A stretch of 64,000 nt of DNA, from contig NZ_JAQNDO010000001.1 of assembly GCF_028369105.1 (NCBI RefSeq), positions 3,874,501 to 3,938,500 on the forward strand, read 5' to 3'. The stretch is from Polyangium mundeleinium. Lineage in GTDB: Bacteria > Myxococcota_A > Polyangia > Polyangiales > Polyangiaceae. A model generated the notes under the pieces. It had not been told where the DNA came from, did not search any database, and saw nothing but the letters and a program-made list of their open reading frames with translations. Positions 44,114 through 53,410 of the stretch are shown piece by piece. The position numbers and the translations under genes are program-made. Positions within the stretch are counted from its first letter, which is position 1. Each line of letters opens with the position of its first letter.

Positions 44114-46885
44114 ATGATGCACAGCAAAGCTTTCGAAGACGCGTTCGACGTGATGGGCGCACCAAGCCCCCCGGATATGTGGAGGAAGCTGTCCAGCGCG
44201 GTGGCGCCGAGCTGGCGCGTCGAGCGCTCGAGCTTCGTGGGCCGCGCGGACTCCATCCGTCAGCTCAAGGCCTACCTCGACGAGGGTGCGCGCCTCGTGA
44301 CCCTCCTCGGCGCGCCGGGGCTCGGCAAGACACGCCTGCTCCGGCGCCTCGGCGGCATGCTCGCAGACGAGGGCGCGCGCGTTCACTTCTTCGATCTCAC
44401 CACGGCCACGACCCGGGGCAGCGTGATCGCGATCGTCTCCCGGCAGCTCGGCTTGTCGCAGGTGCGCGACGGGGACGTCGACGAAACCGTCGCCCAGATC
44501 GGGCATGCGCTCGCGGCGCGCGGGCCCATGGTCCTCCTGCTCGATAACTTCGAGCAGGTCGTCGAGCACGCCGAGACCACCATCGGCCGCTGGCTGGTGA
44601 TGGCGCCGTTCGCCACCCTGATCGTGACCTCCCGCGAGGCGCTCCGGCTCGAGGAAGAGGTCTCCTTCGAGATCCAGCCGCTCACGCTGGAAGAAGGGGT
44701 GCGGCTCTTCGAGGACCGCGCGCGCCTCGTGCGCCCCGGCCTCGCGATCACGGGCGAGGAGCGGGACGCCGTGCTCCGGATCGTCGAGCATCTCGAGGGG
44801 ATCCCGCTGGCCATCGAGCTCGCCGCCGCGCGGACGGCGATCCTGCTCCCGTCCGAAATCGACACGCGGCTCGGATCCCCCTTCGGGCTCCTGCGGACGG
44901 CCCGGAGGGGCGCTCCCGAGCGCCACCAGACCCTGGAGCGGGCGATCGACGGGTCCTTCGATCTGCTCATGCCCTGGGAAAAGGCAGCCTTCGCCCAGTG
45001 CTCCGTGTTTCGCGGCGGTTTTTCCCTCCAAGCCGCAGAAGCGGTGCTCGACCTGACCCCTCACCCCGAAGCGCCCCCGGTGCTCGACGTGCTCGCGGCC
45101 CTTTGCCACAAATCGCTGCTCCGTCGCTACGTGTTGCCGGGCCCATCGAACCGTACGCGCTTCGGCATGTTCGAGAGCCTGCGGGTCTATGCGGCAGGCA
45201 AGCTCGACGAGGCGAGCCGCGCGCGGGCCGAAGCAAGACACAGCCGCCATTTCGTCGAGGCGGCCGAGGCCTGGGCCGTGACCTCGGGGGCGGGCTTCGC
45301 GCTCGGGCTGGAGCTGCTCGCCCTGGAATCGAGCAACATCATCCAGGTCGTGCGCCGGCGTGTGAAGGAGGACGCGCTCGCGCTCCGCGCCGCGCTCGCC
45401 CTCGACGCGCTGTTCGCGCGGGTGGGGCCGCTGCAGGCGCGGGTCGACCTGCTCGAAGACGTATCCATGTGCGAGCAGGCCGCGACGCCCGAGCTGCGGA
45501 TCCGGTACTTGCGCATGCGCGCCGAGGCCCACTGGATGAGCTACCCGTGGACGGACACGCGCCCGGATCTGAAGCGCGCCCTGTCGCTCGCGCGGCAGGA
45601 GGGCGACCGGCGCGCCGAGGTGGCCATCCTCGTCGCGCTGGCGGCCGCCTCGATCTACCAGACCGAGCCCCAGGCGGGCGGGCATTACTACCGGCAAGCC
45701 GTGGCGGCGGCGCGCCTCCACGGCGACCGCGCAGCTCTGGCCATGGTGCTCTGCGGGCCCGACGACGAGGTGCTCGGCCCCGCCGAGATCCTTGCGCTCG
45801 TCAAGGAGCTGGAAGACCTACGCGAGAGGACCGTCGCGCTGGGGAGCCTCATCATCCGGAGGATGGTCTCGGGCGAGCTCGAGGGGGCGCTCGAGGCCGC
45901 CGAGCTGACGCGCGCCGCCGCGACGAAGGCAGGCGCGCCCATACTCGAAGCGGTGGCGAATTCGCACGCCCGCGGGCTGGAGCTCCTCCTCGGACGGGCG
46001 AAGGACGCGAGCCGGCTCGAGCAGGTGAGCGAGCAGCTTCGCGCGCAGGGCGGCGGCTTCCCGTATCAGGTCTCGCTCCTGCACTTGATGGACTACTTCC
46101 ACTGCCAGGGACGGCTCGCCGACCTGCGGGCGATCGTCGACCGGATGATCCGCGAACGGGCCTCGAGCAGGTATCCGTCGACCACGCAGGTGATCGCCGC
46201 CTATCTCGGCGTCCTCGAGGCCGAGGATGGGCGCCTCGAACGCGCCGAAGCCCATTTCGCCGAAGCACGCGCGAACAGCGCGCTCCCGGTCGTCGCGGTC
46301 AAGGTTCACCTCCTCGAAGGGTGCCTGGACATCGCGCGCGCGCGACGCGCCGCAGCGGAGGGACGCTGGGAGGAGATGCGGGCTCGCCTCGACGACGCGC
46401 GCCGTCGCCTCACCTCCTTCGGCGATCTGTCCACGGGGCCGATCCGCCTCACCGCGCTGGGCATCGCGCCTGCCCTCGAGCGCGCCCTCGCCGCCTGCGA
46501 GGCCGGCGCCTTCCCGCCCAGCCTGCCCGCGCCCGACGAAGGGTCGATCTCGGCGCCTCCGCCCGAGCCGGCCCTCGAGCTCGATTCGAACGGCCGCTGG
46601 TTCCGCCTCGGGAAAGGCGAGAAGGTGAGCCTTCATCGACGCCACGTGCTGGCCGCGATCCTCGCGCGGCTCTCCGAGCGTCACGCGGCAGCGCCAGGGG
46701 ACCCGTTGCCCGTGTCCGAGCTCGTCGAGGCAGGCTGGCCGGGGGAGCGCATCCTGCCGGGCGCCGCCGCGAACCGCTTGCACAACGCGGTGGCCGTGCT
46801 CCGCGGCCTCGGGCTGCGAGGCGTGCTGATCACCCGCGACGGCGGCTACCTGCTGGATCCCGCCCTTGTCGTCCGTAAGCACTGA
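44114..46885 (+). CDS. large NB-ARC/AAA-type ATPase regulator with C-terminal winged helix
   Basis: 923 residues from ATG 44114 (a second Met follows at once); the longer open frame upstream is not coding. An STAND-type NTPase module holds Walker A GAPGLGKTRL (66-75), Walker B MVLLLDNFEQVV, sensor VTSREALRL and the GxP motif GIPLAIELAAAR. From ~330 to 800 it is helical, TPR-like. The last ~95 residues (RWFRLGKGEKVSLHRRHVLA ... VLITRDGGYLLDPALVV) look like an OmpR/Trans_reg_C winged helix, here at the C-terminus and without a LuxR-type helix-turn-helix. Likely an ATP-dependent transcriptional regulator; target unknown. Confidence 0.85.
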   Translation: MMHSKAFEDAFDVMGAPSPPDMWRKLSSAVAPSWRVERSSFVGRADSIRQLKAYLDEGARLVTLLGAPGLGKTRLLRRLGGMLADEGARVHFFDLTTATTRGSVIAIVSRQLGLSQVRDGDVDETVAQIGHALAARGPMVLLLDNFEQVVEHAETTIGRWLVMAPFATLIVTSREALRLEEEVSFEIQPLTLEEGVRLFEDRARLVRPGLAITGEERDAVLRIVEHLEGIPLAIELAAARTAILLPSEIDTRLGSPFGLLRTARRGAPERHQTLERAIDGSFDLLMPWEKAAFAQCSVFRGGFSLQAAEAVLDLTPHPEAPPVLDVLAALCHKSLLRRYVLPGPSNRTRFGMFESLRVYAAGKLDEASRARAEARHSRHFVEAAEAWAVTSGAGFALGLELLALESSNIIQVVRRRVKEDALALRAALALDALFARVGPLQARVDLLEDVSMCEQAATPELRIRYLRMRAEAHWMSYPWTDTRPDLKRALSLARQEGDRRAEVAILVALAAASIYQTEPQAGGHYYRQAVAAARLHGDRAALAMVLCGPDDEVLGPAEILALVKELEDLRERTVALGSLIIRRMVSGELEGALEAAELTRAAATKAGAPILEAVANSHARGLELLLGRAKDASRLEQVSEQLRAQGGGFPYQVSLLHLMDYFHCQGRLADLRAIVDRMIRERASSRYPSTTQVIAAYLGVLEAEDGRLERAEAHFAEARANSALPVVAVKVHLLEGCLDIARARRAAAEGRWEEMRARLDDARRRLTSFGDLSTGPIRLTALGIAPALERALAACEAGAFPPSLPAPDEGSISAPPPEPALELDSNGRWFRLGKGEKVSLHRRHVLAAILARLSERHAAAPGDPLPVSELVEAGWPGERILPGAAANRLHNAVAVLRGLGLRGVLITRDGGYLLDPALVVRKH

Positions 46886-46886
46886 T

Positions 46887-46918
46887 CCGCTGCCGCTTCC
46901 GCTGCCGCTGCCGCTTCC
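46887..46918. repeat. CCGCTG/CCGCTT hexamer tract
   Basis: Five tandem hexamers (CCGCTG, CCGCTT, CCGCTG, CCGCTG, CCGCTT) two bases past the stop of the NTPase regulator. Similar tracts occur at 50331-50360 and 53411-53465, always just outside genes. Confidence 0.7.
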
Positions 46919-46937
46919 TCGACGGTGACTGCGCGGA

Positions 46938-47681
46938 TCAAATCGGCGTCGGCGGCGCGACGACCGCCTCGTTCTGGCCGCTGCGCTCGAGTGCCCTCGC
47001 GACGAAGCCGGACGCCTTCATTTCCTCGACGAACGCGCGGAGCGCGCGCACGCCTGCGTCGCGGCCCTTCGGCATGCCCATCGCCTGCTCGATTGCCATG
47101 AAGCGGCCGGGGAGCAGGCGCGTCTCGGGATGCTCCTCGGCGAACTTGGTCATCGGCTGCTTCACGCCGGCGGCGACCTCCAGCTTGTCGCGCAGGAACA
47201 TCTCGCAGGCCTCGGAGCCGGTCGGCTGTGTGACGACTTTGGCGCGCTCGAGTGTCCGCGTCAGATGAAGTTCATACGCGCTGCCCTTGGCGGCGGCGAC
47301 ACGGATGTCGTCGCGGTCCACCTCGTCGGTGGTCTTGATGGGCGAGTCCTTTGGCACGACGTAGGCGCCCTCGATCAGCACATAAGGCCCCGTGAAGTCG
47401 ATCTCGGCCGCGCGCACCGGATCGATCGCCAGGAAGGCGATGTCCCATTCGCCGCGCTTCAAAGCCTCGAATACCTTGCCGGCGGCGTCGAAGGTGACGA
47501 ACGCGCTCGGGATGCCGAGTCGTTTGGCGAATTCACGCGCGAGCTCGCCGGAGACCCCGCGCGGCTCGCCGGTGACGGGGTCTCTCTGCGCCAAGACGGT
47601 ATTGCCGAAGTTGATCGCCGCGCGGAGCCGTCCGGTCGGCGCCAGGGCTTGAACGACGTGGGACGGAATCGCGTCTGCCAT
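46938..47681 (-). CDS. amino-acid-type substrate-binding protein (SBP_bac_3), leaderless
   Basis: 247 residues. Matches periplasmic binding proteins of polar amino-acid ABC transporters: GRLRAAINFGNTVLAQRDPV, GVSGELAREFAKRLGI, VFEALKRGEWDIAFLAIDP, AAEIDFTGPYVLIEGAYVVP, VAAAKGSAYELHLTRTL, then GVKQPMTKF and PGRFMAIEQAMGMPKGRD. All two-lobe landmarks are present, so it is intact. There is no signal peptide and no adjacent permease or ATPase gene. It may act in the cytoplasm as an enzyme-like or ligand-binding relative. Divergent from the propeller-thioredoxin gene. Confidence 0.85.
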   Translation of the reverse strand: MADAIPSHVVQALAPTGRLRAAINFGNTVLAQRDPVTGEPRGVSGELAREFAKRLGIPSAFVTFDAAGKVFEALKRGEWDIAFLAIDPVRAAEIDFTGPYVLIEGAYVVPKDSPIKTTDEVDRDDIRVAAAKGSAYELHLTRTLERAKVVTQPTGSEACEMFLRDKLEVAAGVKQPMTKFAEEHPETRLLPGRFMAIEQAMGMPKGRDAGVRALRAFVEEMKASGFVARALERSGQNEAVVAPPTPI

Positions 47682-47898
47682 GATGGCCGGAGACTAATCA
47701 AGCGCTGCCATCGGCACAATCGGCAACCTCCCAGCCTTTCTTGCTCCGCTGCTCGACGCAGCGAAGGCCCGGGATTGAGCGTGAGGGCGTCCGAGGAGGC
47801 CATCGGGGCAGGGGACCGGCGGGAGCGGCGGCGGGAGCGAGAGCCACGCGTGCGACTTCACACCGGTAGGCGACGCTGGTACCCCTGTCCTTGCACCG

Positions 47899-49659
47899 AT
47901 GCGCGCTCCGTTGCTCCTCCTCGCAGGGCTCACGCTCGCGGCTTGCCGCTCCACGACGGAGCCGCAAGACACGGCAGCCGCGTCCGCGTCCGCGTCCGCA
48001 CCCGCGTCCGCGTCTGCGTCTGCGTCTGTCCTGACGTACGTCGATCCACCCGTGGAGAAGGGCGCGACGTCGCCGAATCTCGTTCCCGCGGGAGACGGCG
48101 CGCTCTTCACGTGGATCGAACCGGCGGCGGAAGGCCCGAAGAAGGGCGGGCGCGTGCGCCTCGCGAGGTTCGCCGGGGGCGCGTGGGGGGAAGCGACGAC
48201 GGTGGTCACGAGCGAGCGGCTGCTCGTCAACTGGGCCGACGTGCCGGTGGCGGCGGAGGGCGGAGGCAACATCGTCGCCGCGTTCCCCGAGCGCGCGGGC
48301 CAGGAGGGATATTTCGCTGTCCTCACGGCCTCCGGTGATGACGGCAAGACGTGGAAGCGGATCGGCCCTATGCACACCGACCGATCCGAGACCGATCATG
48401 GATTCGTCTCTCTGATCCCGCACGGCGAAGGCGTGCGCGCGTTTTGGCTCGACGGCCGCGCGACGGCGGGCGGACCGGAGACGACGCCGGGATCGATGGC
48501 CCTTTATACGACGTTCGTGGGGAGCCAGCCCTCGAACGAGACCCTCCTCGATGGTCGCGTCTGCGATTGTTGCGGCATCGCGGCGGCGAGCAGGACGTGG
48601 GGGCCGATGGTCGCCTATCGGGATCGGAGCGAGGACGAGGTCCGCGACATCAACGTCGTGATCCTCGGGCACGAGACCTTCCCCGATCCGATGCGCGTCC
48701 GGCCGGACGGGTTTCGTATCGAAGGATGCCCGGTCAATGGCCCGGCCCTCGTGGCCGACGGCGAACGCGCGGCGCTCGCCTGGTTCACCTATGCGGACGC
48801 GATCGCGCGCGTGAAGGTCGCGTTCTCCGACAATGGAGGCATGTCCTTCGATCGGCCGATCGAGATCGCAGGGCGCCAGGGCGCGGAGGCCCCGATCGGG
48901 CGCGTGAGCGTCGTCCTCTTGCCGGACGGGGACGCGATCGTCGGGTACGTCGTCGCGAAGGCCGAAGAGGCGCACCTCGTCGTGCGGAGGGTGTCACGCA
49001 AGGGCGCGGTCGGGGCGCCGCTCGTGCTCGCGTCGATGCGCGCGGACCGGACGAGCGGATTTCCGAAAATGGTGCGTCTCGGCGATACATTGCTGTTCGC
49101 CTTCTCCGAGGGGTCGTCGCCGCGGCTGCGCGCGGCCCGCCTGCCCGTCGCCGCCGTGCCCGCGCCTCCGGCCCAGAGCCAGGCGGACAAGGCCGCGCCC
49201 GGGGCGGACGAAAAGCTCGCCAGGGTGGGGGACATCGTGCCGAGCTTCGAGCTCATGACGCTCGAGGAGAAGCACACGCTCCTCGCCGGATTGAAAGGAA
49301 AACCCGTGCTCGTCAACCTGTGGGCGACGGATTGCGAGCCCTGCAAGCGAGAACTCCCGACCCTCGCGAGGCTCCATCGGACCTACGGGCCGCGTGGGCT
49401 CGAGGTCGTGGGCATCTCGATGGATCAGGGAAAGAGCATCTCTGAAATCAAGGCCTTCGTCGCGCGGAGGAAGGTGCCCTATCGGACGTGGATCGATAGG
49501 CATGCTCATACGCGACGCGCGTTTGGTGTGGAGACCCTGCCGGCGACGTTCCTGATCGACGCGCAAGGAAAGATCGTCCTCGTGCGGAGTGGGGTGGTGC
49601 ACGAGAACGACGCCGAGCTCGCGGCCGCGATCGAGAAGACGCTCGGGCCTGCGAAATAG
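47899..49659 (+). CDS. lipoprotein: sialidase-like propeller fused to TlpA-type thioredoxin
   Basis: 586 residues. Lipobox LTLAAC, then an Ala/Ser linker coded by a GCGTCC repeat. Residues ~50-420 look like a BNR/sialidase-type beta-propeller (DDGKTWKRIG, DNGGMSFDRPIEI Asp-box-like strings) with the cluster CDCC at 222-225. A Pro/Ala linker leads to a TlpA/AhpC-TSA thioredoxin domain (~435-583) with WATDCEPCKRELP (redox Cys479 and Cys482), the cis-Pro ETLPATFLID and GISMDQGKSISEI. It should be an envelope disulfide reductase or oxidoreductase tethered to a propeller. The propeller's Cys cluster may be a substrate or metal site; that is a guess. Confidence 0.85.
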   Translation: MRAPLLLLAGLTLAACRSTTEPQDTAAASASASAPASASASASVLTYVDPPVEKGATSPNLVPAGDGALFTWIEPAAEGPKKGGRVRLARFAGGAWGEATTVVTSERLLVNWADVPVAAEGGGNIVAAFPERAGQEGYFAVLTASGDDGKTWKRIGPMHTDRSETDHGFVSLIPHGEGVRAFWLDGRATAGGPETTPGSMALYTTFVGSQPSNETLLDGRVCDCCGIAAASRTWGPMVAYRDRSEDEVRDINVVILGHETFPDPMRVRPDGFRIEGCPVNGPALVADGERAALAWFTYADAIARVKVAFSDNGGMSFDRPIEIAGRQGAEAPIGRVSVVLLPDGDAIVGYVVAKAEEAHLVVRRVSRKGAVGAPLVLASMRADRTSGFPKMVRLGDTLLFAFSEGSSPRLRAARLPVAAVPAPPAQSQADKAAPGADEKLARVGDIVPSFELMTLEEKHTLLAGLKGKPVLVNLWATDCEPCKRELPTLARLHRTYGPRGLEVVGISMDQGKSISEIKAFVARRKVPYRTWIDRHAHTRRAFGVETLPATFLIDAQGKIVLVRSGVVHENDAELAAAIEKTLGPAK

Positions 49660-49675
49660 GAGGAGGTCACGGCGA

Positions 49676-50305
49676 ATGCCCTCTCAGGAACAGGTGGTCA
49701 TGGCATTCGGACCTCGCAGGGCGACCCTGCTCGCTAGCACGGGCGTCGCCCTCGCGCTGGCAACAGCATGCGCGGCGTCGCCGTCGCGACGGGACCAGGC
49801 GTTGCGCTCGTTCCGCCAAACCGTGGCCGAGGATCTCGGCGGGGCGGTAACGTCGCCGGTGCTCGATTGTGGGGAGGTCGCGAGCTCGTACGACGAGCTC
49901 GTCCAGCACGACAGCGAGCCCCGGCGCTGCCTCGCCCGTGCGTTCCGCGCCTGCCGACCCGCGCGCGTGGATGGCTCGTACCACGGCGTCGATAGCGGAC
50001 CGTTCTTCTGGTCGGCGGTCGTCACCCCGGGGGCCGACAAGGCTGGGTGCGAGGTTCGTTATTACGAAGACGCGCGCCTCGATTCCTACGGCGACCGGTC
50101 GATCGCGCGGTACCGTTGCGGCGAACCCGCCCCCGAGACCGGCGCGCGAAAGGGCAGGAGCTCGTGCGCGCTGGTCTGGAAGGAGCGACACGTGCTCTGC
50201 AGGGCGTATGCAGGCGAGACGGCGGCGCCGGGGGCCCCCCAGGGGTCGCCGCCGAGCACGGCGTGCGTGGCGCTGCCGGCCGACGTTCGATGGTCGAGCC
50301 CGTGA
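49676..50305 (+). CDS. putative Cys-rich lipoprotein
   Basis: 209 residues. AGGAGGAGG nine bases before ATG fixes the start. Signal peptide with lipobox LALATAC. The mature part has about seven Cys (LDCGEVASSYDELVQHDS, RRCLARAFRACRPARVDG, AGCEVRYYED, YRCGEPA, SCALVWKERHVLCRAY). The block EPRRCLARAFRAC is typical of small myxobacterial exported proteins of unknown role. It starts 16 bp after the thioredoxin fusion, so the two are probably one operon and this could be its redox client. Confidence 0.75.
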   Translation: MPSQEQVVMAFGPRRATLLASTGVALALATACAASPSRRDQALRSFRQTVAEDLGGAVTSPVLDCGEVASSYDELVQHDSEPRRCLARAFRACRPARVDGSYHGVDSGPFFWSAVVTPGADKAGCEVRYYEDARLDSYGDRSIARYRCGEPAPETGARKGRSSCALVWKERHVLCRAYAGETAAPGAPQGSPPSTACVALPADVRWSSP

Positions 50306-50330
50306 TCTCCGCGCGGCGCGCCGCGGTTCG

Positions 50331-50360
50331 CCCGCTCCCGCTCCCGCTCCCGCCTCCGCT
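50331..50360. repeat. CCCGCT hexamer tract
   Basis: CCCGCT repeated about four times and ending CCTCCGCT, 26 bp after the lipoprotein gene. See the similar tracts at 46887 and 53411. Confidence 0.65.
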
Positions 50361-50440
50361 GACGGAGGCAGGAAAACGTCACCTGCACGCTCGAATGACC
50401 AGCCTTCCCGCGCAACTCACGATGCGCGTGGAGGTGTTTC

Positions 50441-52027
50441 TTGGAGAACAGCGGAAGGACACGATGGCTCGGGTCTGCTGCGTCGGGTGGCAAGCGGGGG
50501 CGGGGCGCGCTCGCCGCCTTCGGCGCCTTTGCCGCGGCGATGTTGCCAGCGTGCAGCGGTTGCCAGGTCGATATCGAGCGGAGCGACACGACGCTCGCGG
50601 ACGGCGTCTATAGCAGGCTCGTCGTCGGAGGATCGGAGCCCGACGGGGCGTTCGTCGTGGCGCGACGCGAGCGCGCGCCGGGGGATGACGAGGTGGTCCT
50701 CGTCTCGCTCGCGGAGGGCGAACGGCGCACCTGCTCGCTGGGCAAGGCATTCGCCTACTCCACGAGCGAGCCAAGCCTCGGGTTCGCGGACGGAGAGCCG
50801 CGCGTCGACGCTCGCCCGGCTCGCATCCTGACGCTCGAGGGAGAGCTCGGGGCCGAGAGCGGGGATCTGCGCATCTTCGACGCATCCTGCACGGAGCGTC
50901 TACGCGTGCCCTCGGTCATGGCGTCCAGGTGGCCGAAGGTGACCATCTATTTGATCCACGACGGCAACTTCAACCTCGAAGCCTACGCCGCGGGGACGAC
51001 GGCCGGTGAGGTCGTGTGGATCGATCCCTGGGCCGGCGCGGCGCGCACGATTGCCGAGGGCGTGAGCTTTTGGAGGTATTATGACGATAAATTCTGGCTG
51101 ATCGAGGACGGGAGGCTCGTCGTGCGTGATCGCGACGGGAAGACCTTGCAAACCGCGGGCACGGGCGTCACCGAGCTCGAGGTGGGCCCGCTCGGGGCCG
51201 AAGTGGCCTATGTCGATGAAAATGGCCTCTGGGTGCTGAAGCTGGGGGAAGACGCGCCCATGGCGATTCCCACGAAAGCCGCGCCGTGCCACCCCGACTA
51301 CATCTCGTGGACTCCGCCGAAGCTCGCCTACCGCGAAGACTGCGCGGCCGGCGTGCTCGCGGTCCTGGATCGGACGACGGGGGACAAGCGCGTCTTCGAT
51401 TCCGGCGGCGTCACGTCCGTGCTTTCGTATGGGCTTCAGGGAGCCTTTTGGCTCTTCTTCGAGCGCGAGGAACCAGGCAAAAAGCGCGAGCTGTGGGCCG
51501 TCCGGGAGGACGACGAGCCGGTGCTGGTCGGGACTGATCCGAAGCTCGAATTTAGCATCAGGTCGCACGGGGAGGGCTTTTTCTTCGTCCTCGACCACGA
51601 CGGCACGACCGGCACGCTGGGGACATGGACGCTGCAGGGCGGCTTTTCTCCGCTCGTCGAGGGCTACGCGGGGGAAGCGAGAGGGCCCTCCCGCGGCTAT
51701 TTGGCCGTGCTCGCGGACGCGCAGGAGGATGTCGGGACGCTCGTCGTGTTCAACAGGGAGACGCTGACCGAAGCTTTCCGGGTCCCGCGCGTCCACCAGA
51801 CACCGTTGTTTTCCCGGCAGGCGCCCGCGCTCGGTTATGTTCACGACTGGGACGACACGCTCGGGGCAGGCACCTTCACGGCCTGGATCCCCGTCACCGG
51901 ACAGAAGATCGACGTCGATACGGGCGTCACCGAATTCGCCGAGCTCATCTGGCCGGAGCCCGGCATCGTCTACGCCGTGCGCACGCCCGAACGCGCGGGC
52001 CTCTGGACAGCCTATCCGGACCTCTAG
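50441..52027 (+). CDS. putative beta-propeller lipoprotein
   Basis: 528 residues from a TTG start with GGAGG five bases upstream. Signal peptide (RGALAAFGAFAAAMLPACSGC) with a lipobox-like LPAC or SGC. The mature part is beta-rich with repeating ~45-residue blades (DGVYSRLVVGG, DGRLVVRDRDGKTLQTAGTG, DENGLWVLKLGEDAP, GVLAVLDRTTGDKRVFDS, GTLVVFNRETLTEAFRVP, VTGQKIDVDTGVTEFAELIW), as in WD40/TolB-type propellers. Partner and role unknown. Convergent with the RCC1-like gene across a hairpin. Confidence 0.75.
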   Translation: MENSGRTRWLGSAASGGKRGRGALAAFGAFAAAMLPACSGCQVDIERSDTTLADGVYSRLVVGGSEPDGAFVVARRERAPGDDEVVLVSLAEGERRTCSLGKAFAYSTSEPSLGFADGEPRVDARPARILTLEGELGAESGDLRIFDASCTERLRVPSVMASRWPKVTIYLIHDGNFNLEAYAAGTTAGEVVWIDPWAGAARTIAEGVSFWRYYDDKFWLIEDGRLVVRDRDGKTLQTAGTGVTELEVGPLGAEVAYVDENGLWVLKLGEDAPMAIPTKAAPCHPDYISWTPPKLAYREDCAAGVLAVLDRTTGDKRVFDSGGVTSVLSYGLQGAFWLFFEREEPGKKRELWAVREDDEPVLVGTDPKLEFSIRSHGEGFFFVLDHDGTTGTLGTWTLQGGFSPLVEGYAGEARGPSRGYLAVLADAQEDVGTLVVFNRETLTEAFRVPRVHQTPLFSRQAPALGYVHDWDDTLGAGTFTAWIPVTGQKIDVDTGVTEFAELIWPEPGIVYAVRTPERAGLWTAYPDL

Positions 52028-52037
52028 AAGTCATCTC

Positions 52038-52077
52038 ATCAACCGCCCAGGAGCCTCCTGAGGAACAGGAGGTTGAT
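52038..52077. terminator. bidirectional hairpin between convergent genes
   Basis: CCTCCTG-AGGAA-CAGGAGG (52054-52072), flanked by ATCAACC and GGTTGAT that can pair as an outer arm. It lies in the 86-bp gap between the propeller lipoprotein and the RCC1-like gene. Terminator role inferred from position. Confidence 0.6.
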
Positions 52078-52113
52078 CCTGTCGAGGCGGCGCGGCGCGC
52101 GCGACGGCGCGCG

Positions 52114-53355
52114 TCATTCGGCGTGCGGGCCGAGGACGTAGCGCGGCTCGTGTACGAGCGTGACGGCCATCGCGCCGGAGCCGTCGTTGACGGGCGTCGG
52201 CAAACCGCCGCCGTCGCCGAGGTACCCGGAGATTCCGGCACACGCGATCGCGCCGCTCTCGAGCCGCGCGCACAGGCGCCCGCTGCCGCTCGCAATCTCG
52301 ATCGGCTTGCCGGCGAAGGACAGCGGCTCGCCGCCGAGCACATCCCTGAACTTTCCCGCGCAAGTCACGCGGTTCGCGCCGTCGACCGCGCAGACGAATC
52401 CGTCTCCGATCGCGACGTCGCGCGCGCGCTCGAACGGCATCTTGACAGGACCGTCATCGAAATCGGCGCCCCAGCAATACGTATCGCCCGCGCGCGTGAT
52501 CGCGCACGTCGTCACGCGGTTCGACTCGAGGTGGACGACGCCATCGAAGGCCGCCACGCGGTGCAGAACGCCGTCGTCCTGCTCTTTGCCGCGTGCCACG
52601 CCGAGCACGCCAAAGTTATTTGCGCCCCAACACCACACCGCACCTGCTGCATCGGTCGCGCACGAGAACCCGACGCCGGCCGTCACGAGCGTTGCTCCGC
52701 GAATCGGCACCTGGCTCCGCGCGTATTCGCCGCCCGCACCCGCCGGCGCCCGCTTTGCCTCGCGACCGCCAAGATTCCCGAGCACCGGCGGCACGCCGTG
52801 CGAAAATACGGGGGCCACGCAAACGACCTCACCGCGAACGATGGCGCAGATGTGGTTGTCGCCGACCGCAATTCGTGAGGCGCCCGCGAGCGCCCGAACC
52901 TCTCCGCTCCCGCAGGCCTGATCGCAGAGCGCGGTGAAGATTCCTTCCGTGCAGCGGACGGTGCCTCGCGAGAGCGTGCACGTACCTTCCATCGAGGTCG
53001 CGACCTGGTCCCCGCGTTCGAACGGTAGCTCGACGGCCAGAGCCGCGTGCTTGCCCTCGCAAAGATTCATCCGACCGCGCTTCTCGTCGCGCCCCCAACA
53101 CGCCACGCGACCGCCGTCGAGGAGCGCGCACGTGTGGAGATCGCTCGCGACGAGAGCCGTGGCCTTCGCCGACCGATCGGCGAGCGGCGCCGCGCAGCCA
53201 AGCGGCGGCACGCCGACGAGCGCCGGAGGCGGCGGCAGCGAGGGCGCAGGAGCCGCCGGATGTTCGGGCGCGCGCCCGCATCCGGCGGACGCCATGAGAA
53301 CGAAGGCAACGGCCGCACAGGAGCGAGCGAACGGGACGAAGGTGAAGGACGGCAC
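52114..53355 (-). CDS. RCC1-repeat-like lipoprotein
   Basis: 413 residues from GTG at 53355 (no ATG fits the signal peptide). Lipobox LMASAGC. The mature part has RCC1/regulator-of-chromosome-condensation-type blades with the Cys pair seen in bacterial members: VASDLHTCALLDGGRVACWG, AVGDNHICAIVRGEVVC, TAGVGFSCATDAAGAVWCWG, RVTTCAITRAGDTYCWGADF, AIGDGFVCAVDGANRVTCAG, ASGSGRLCARLESGAIAC. About six to seven blades suggest a closed propeller, one disulfide per blade. Such proteins are abundant in myxobacteria; function unknown. Divergent from the Hsp70 operon. Confidence 0.88.
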   Translation of the reverse strand: MPSFTFVPFARSCAAVAFVLMASAGCGRAPEHPAAPAPSLPPPPALVGVPPLGCAAPLADRSAKATALVASDLHTCALLDGGRVACWGRDEKRGRMNLCEGKHAALAVELPFERGDQVATSMEGTCTLSRGTVRCTEGIFTALCDQACGSGEVRALAGASRIAVGDNHICAIVRGEVVCVAPVFSHGVPPVLGNLGGREAKRAPAGAGGEYARSQVPIRGATLVTAGVGFSCATDAAGAVWCWGANNFGVLGVARGKEQDDGVLHRVAAFDGVVHLESNRVTTCAITRAGDTYCWGADFDDGPVKMPFERARDVAIGDGFVCAVDGANRVTCAGKFRDVLGGEPLSFAGKPIEIASGSGRLCARLESGAIACAGISGYLGDGGGLPTPVNDGSGAMAVTLVHEPRYVLGPHAE

Positions 53356-53410
53356 AGGCTCGGGAGGCTAGCCAACGCGAAGAACCTTGCAAGGCCGCCC
53401 GCCGCCGAGC

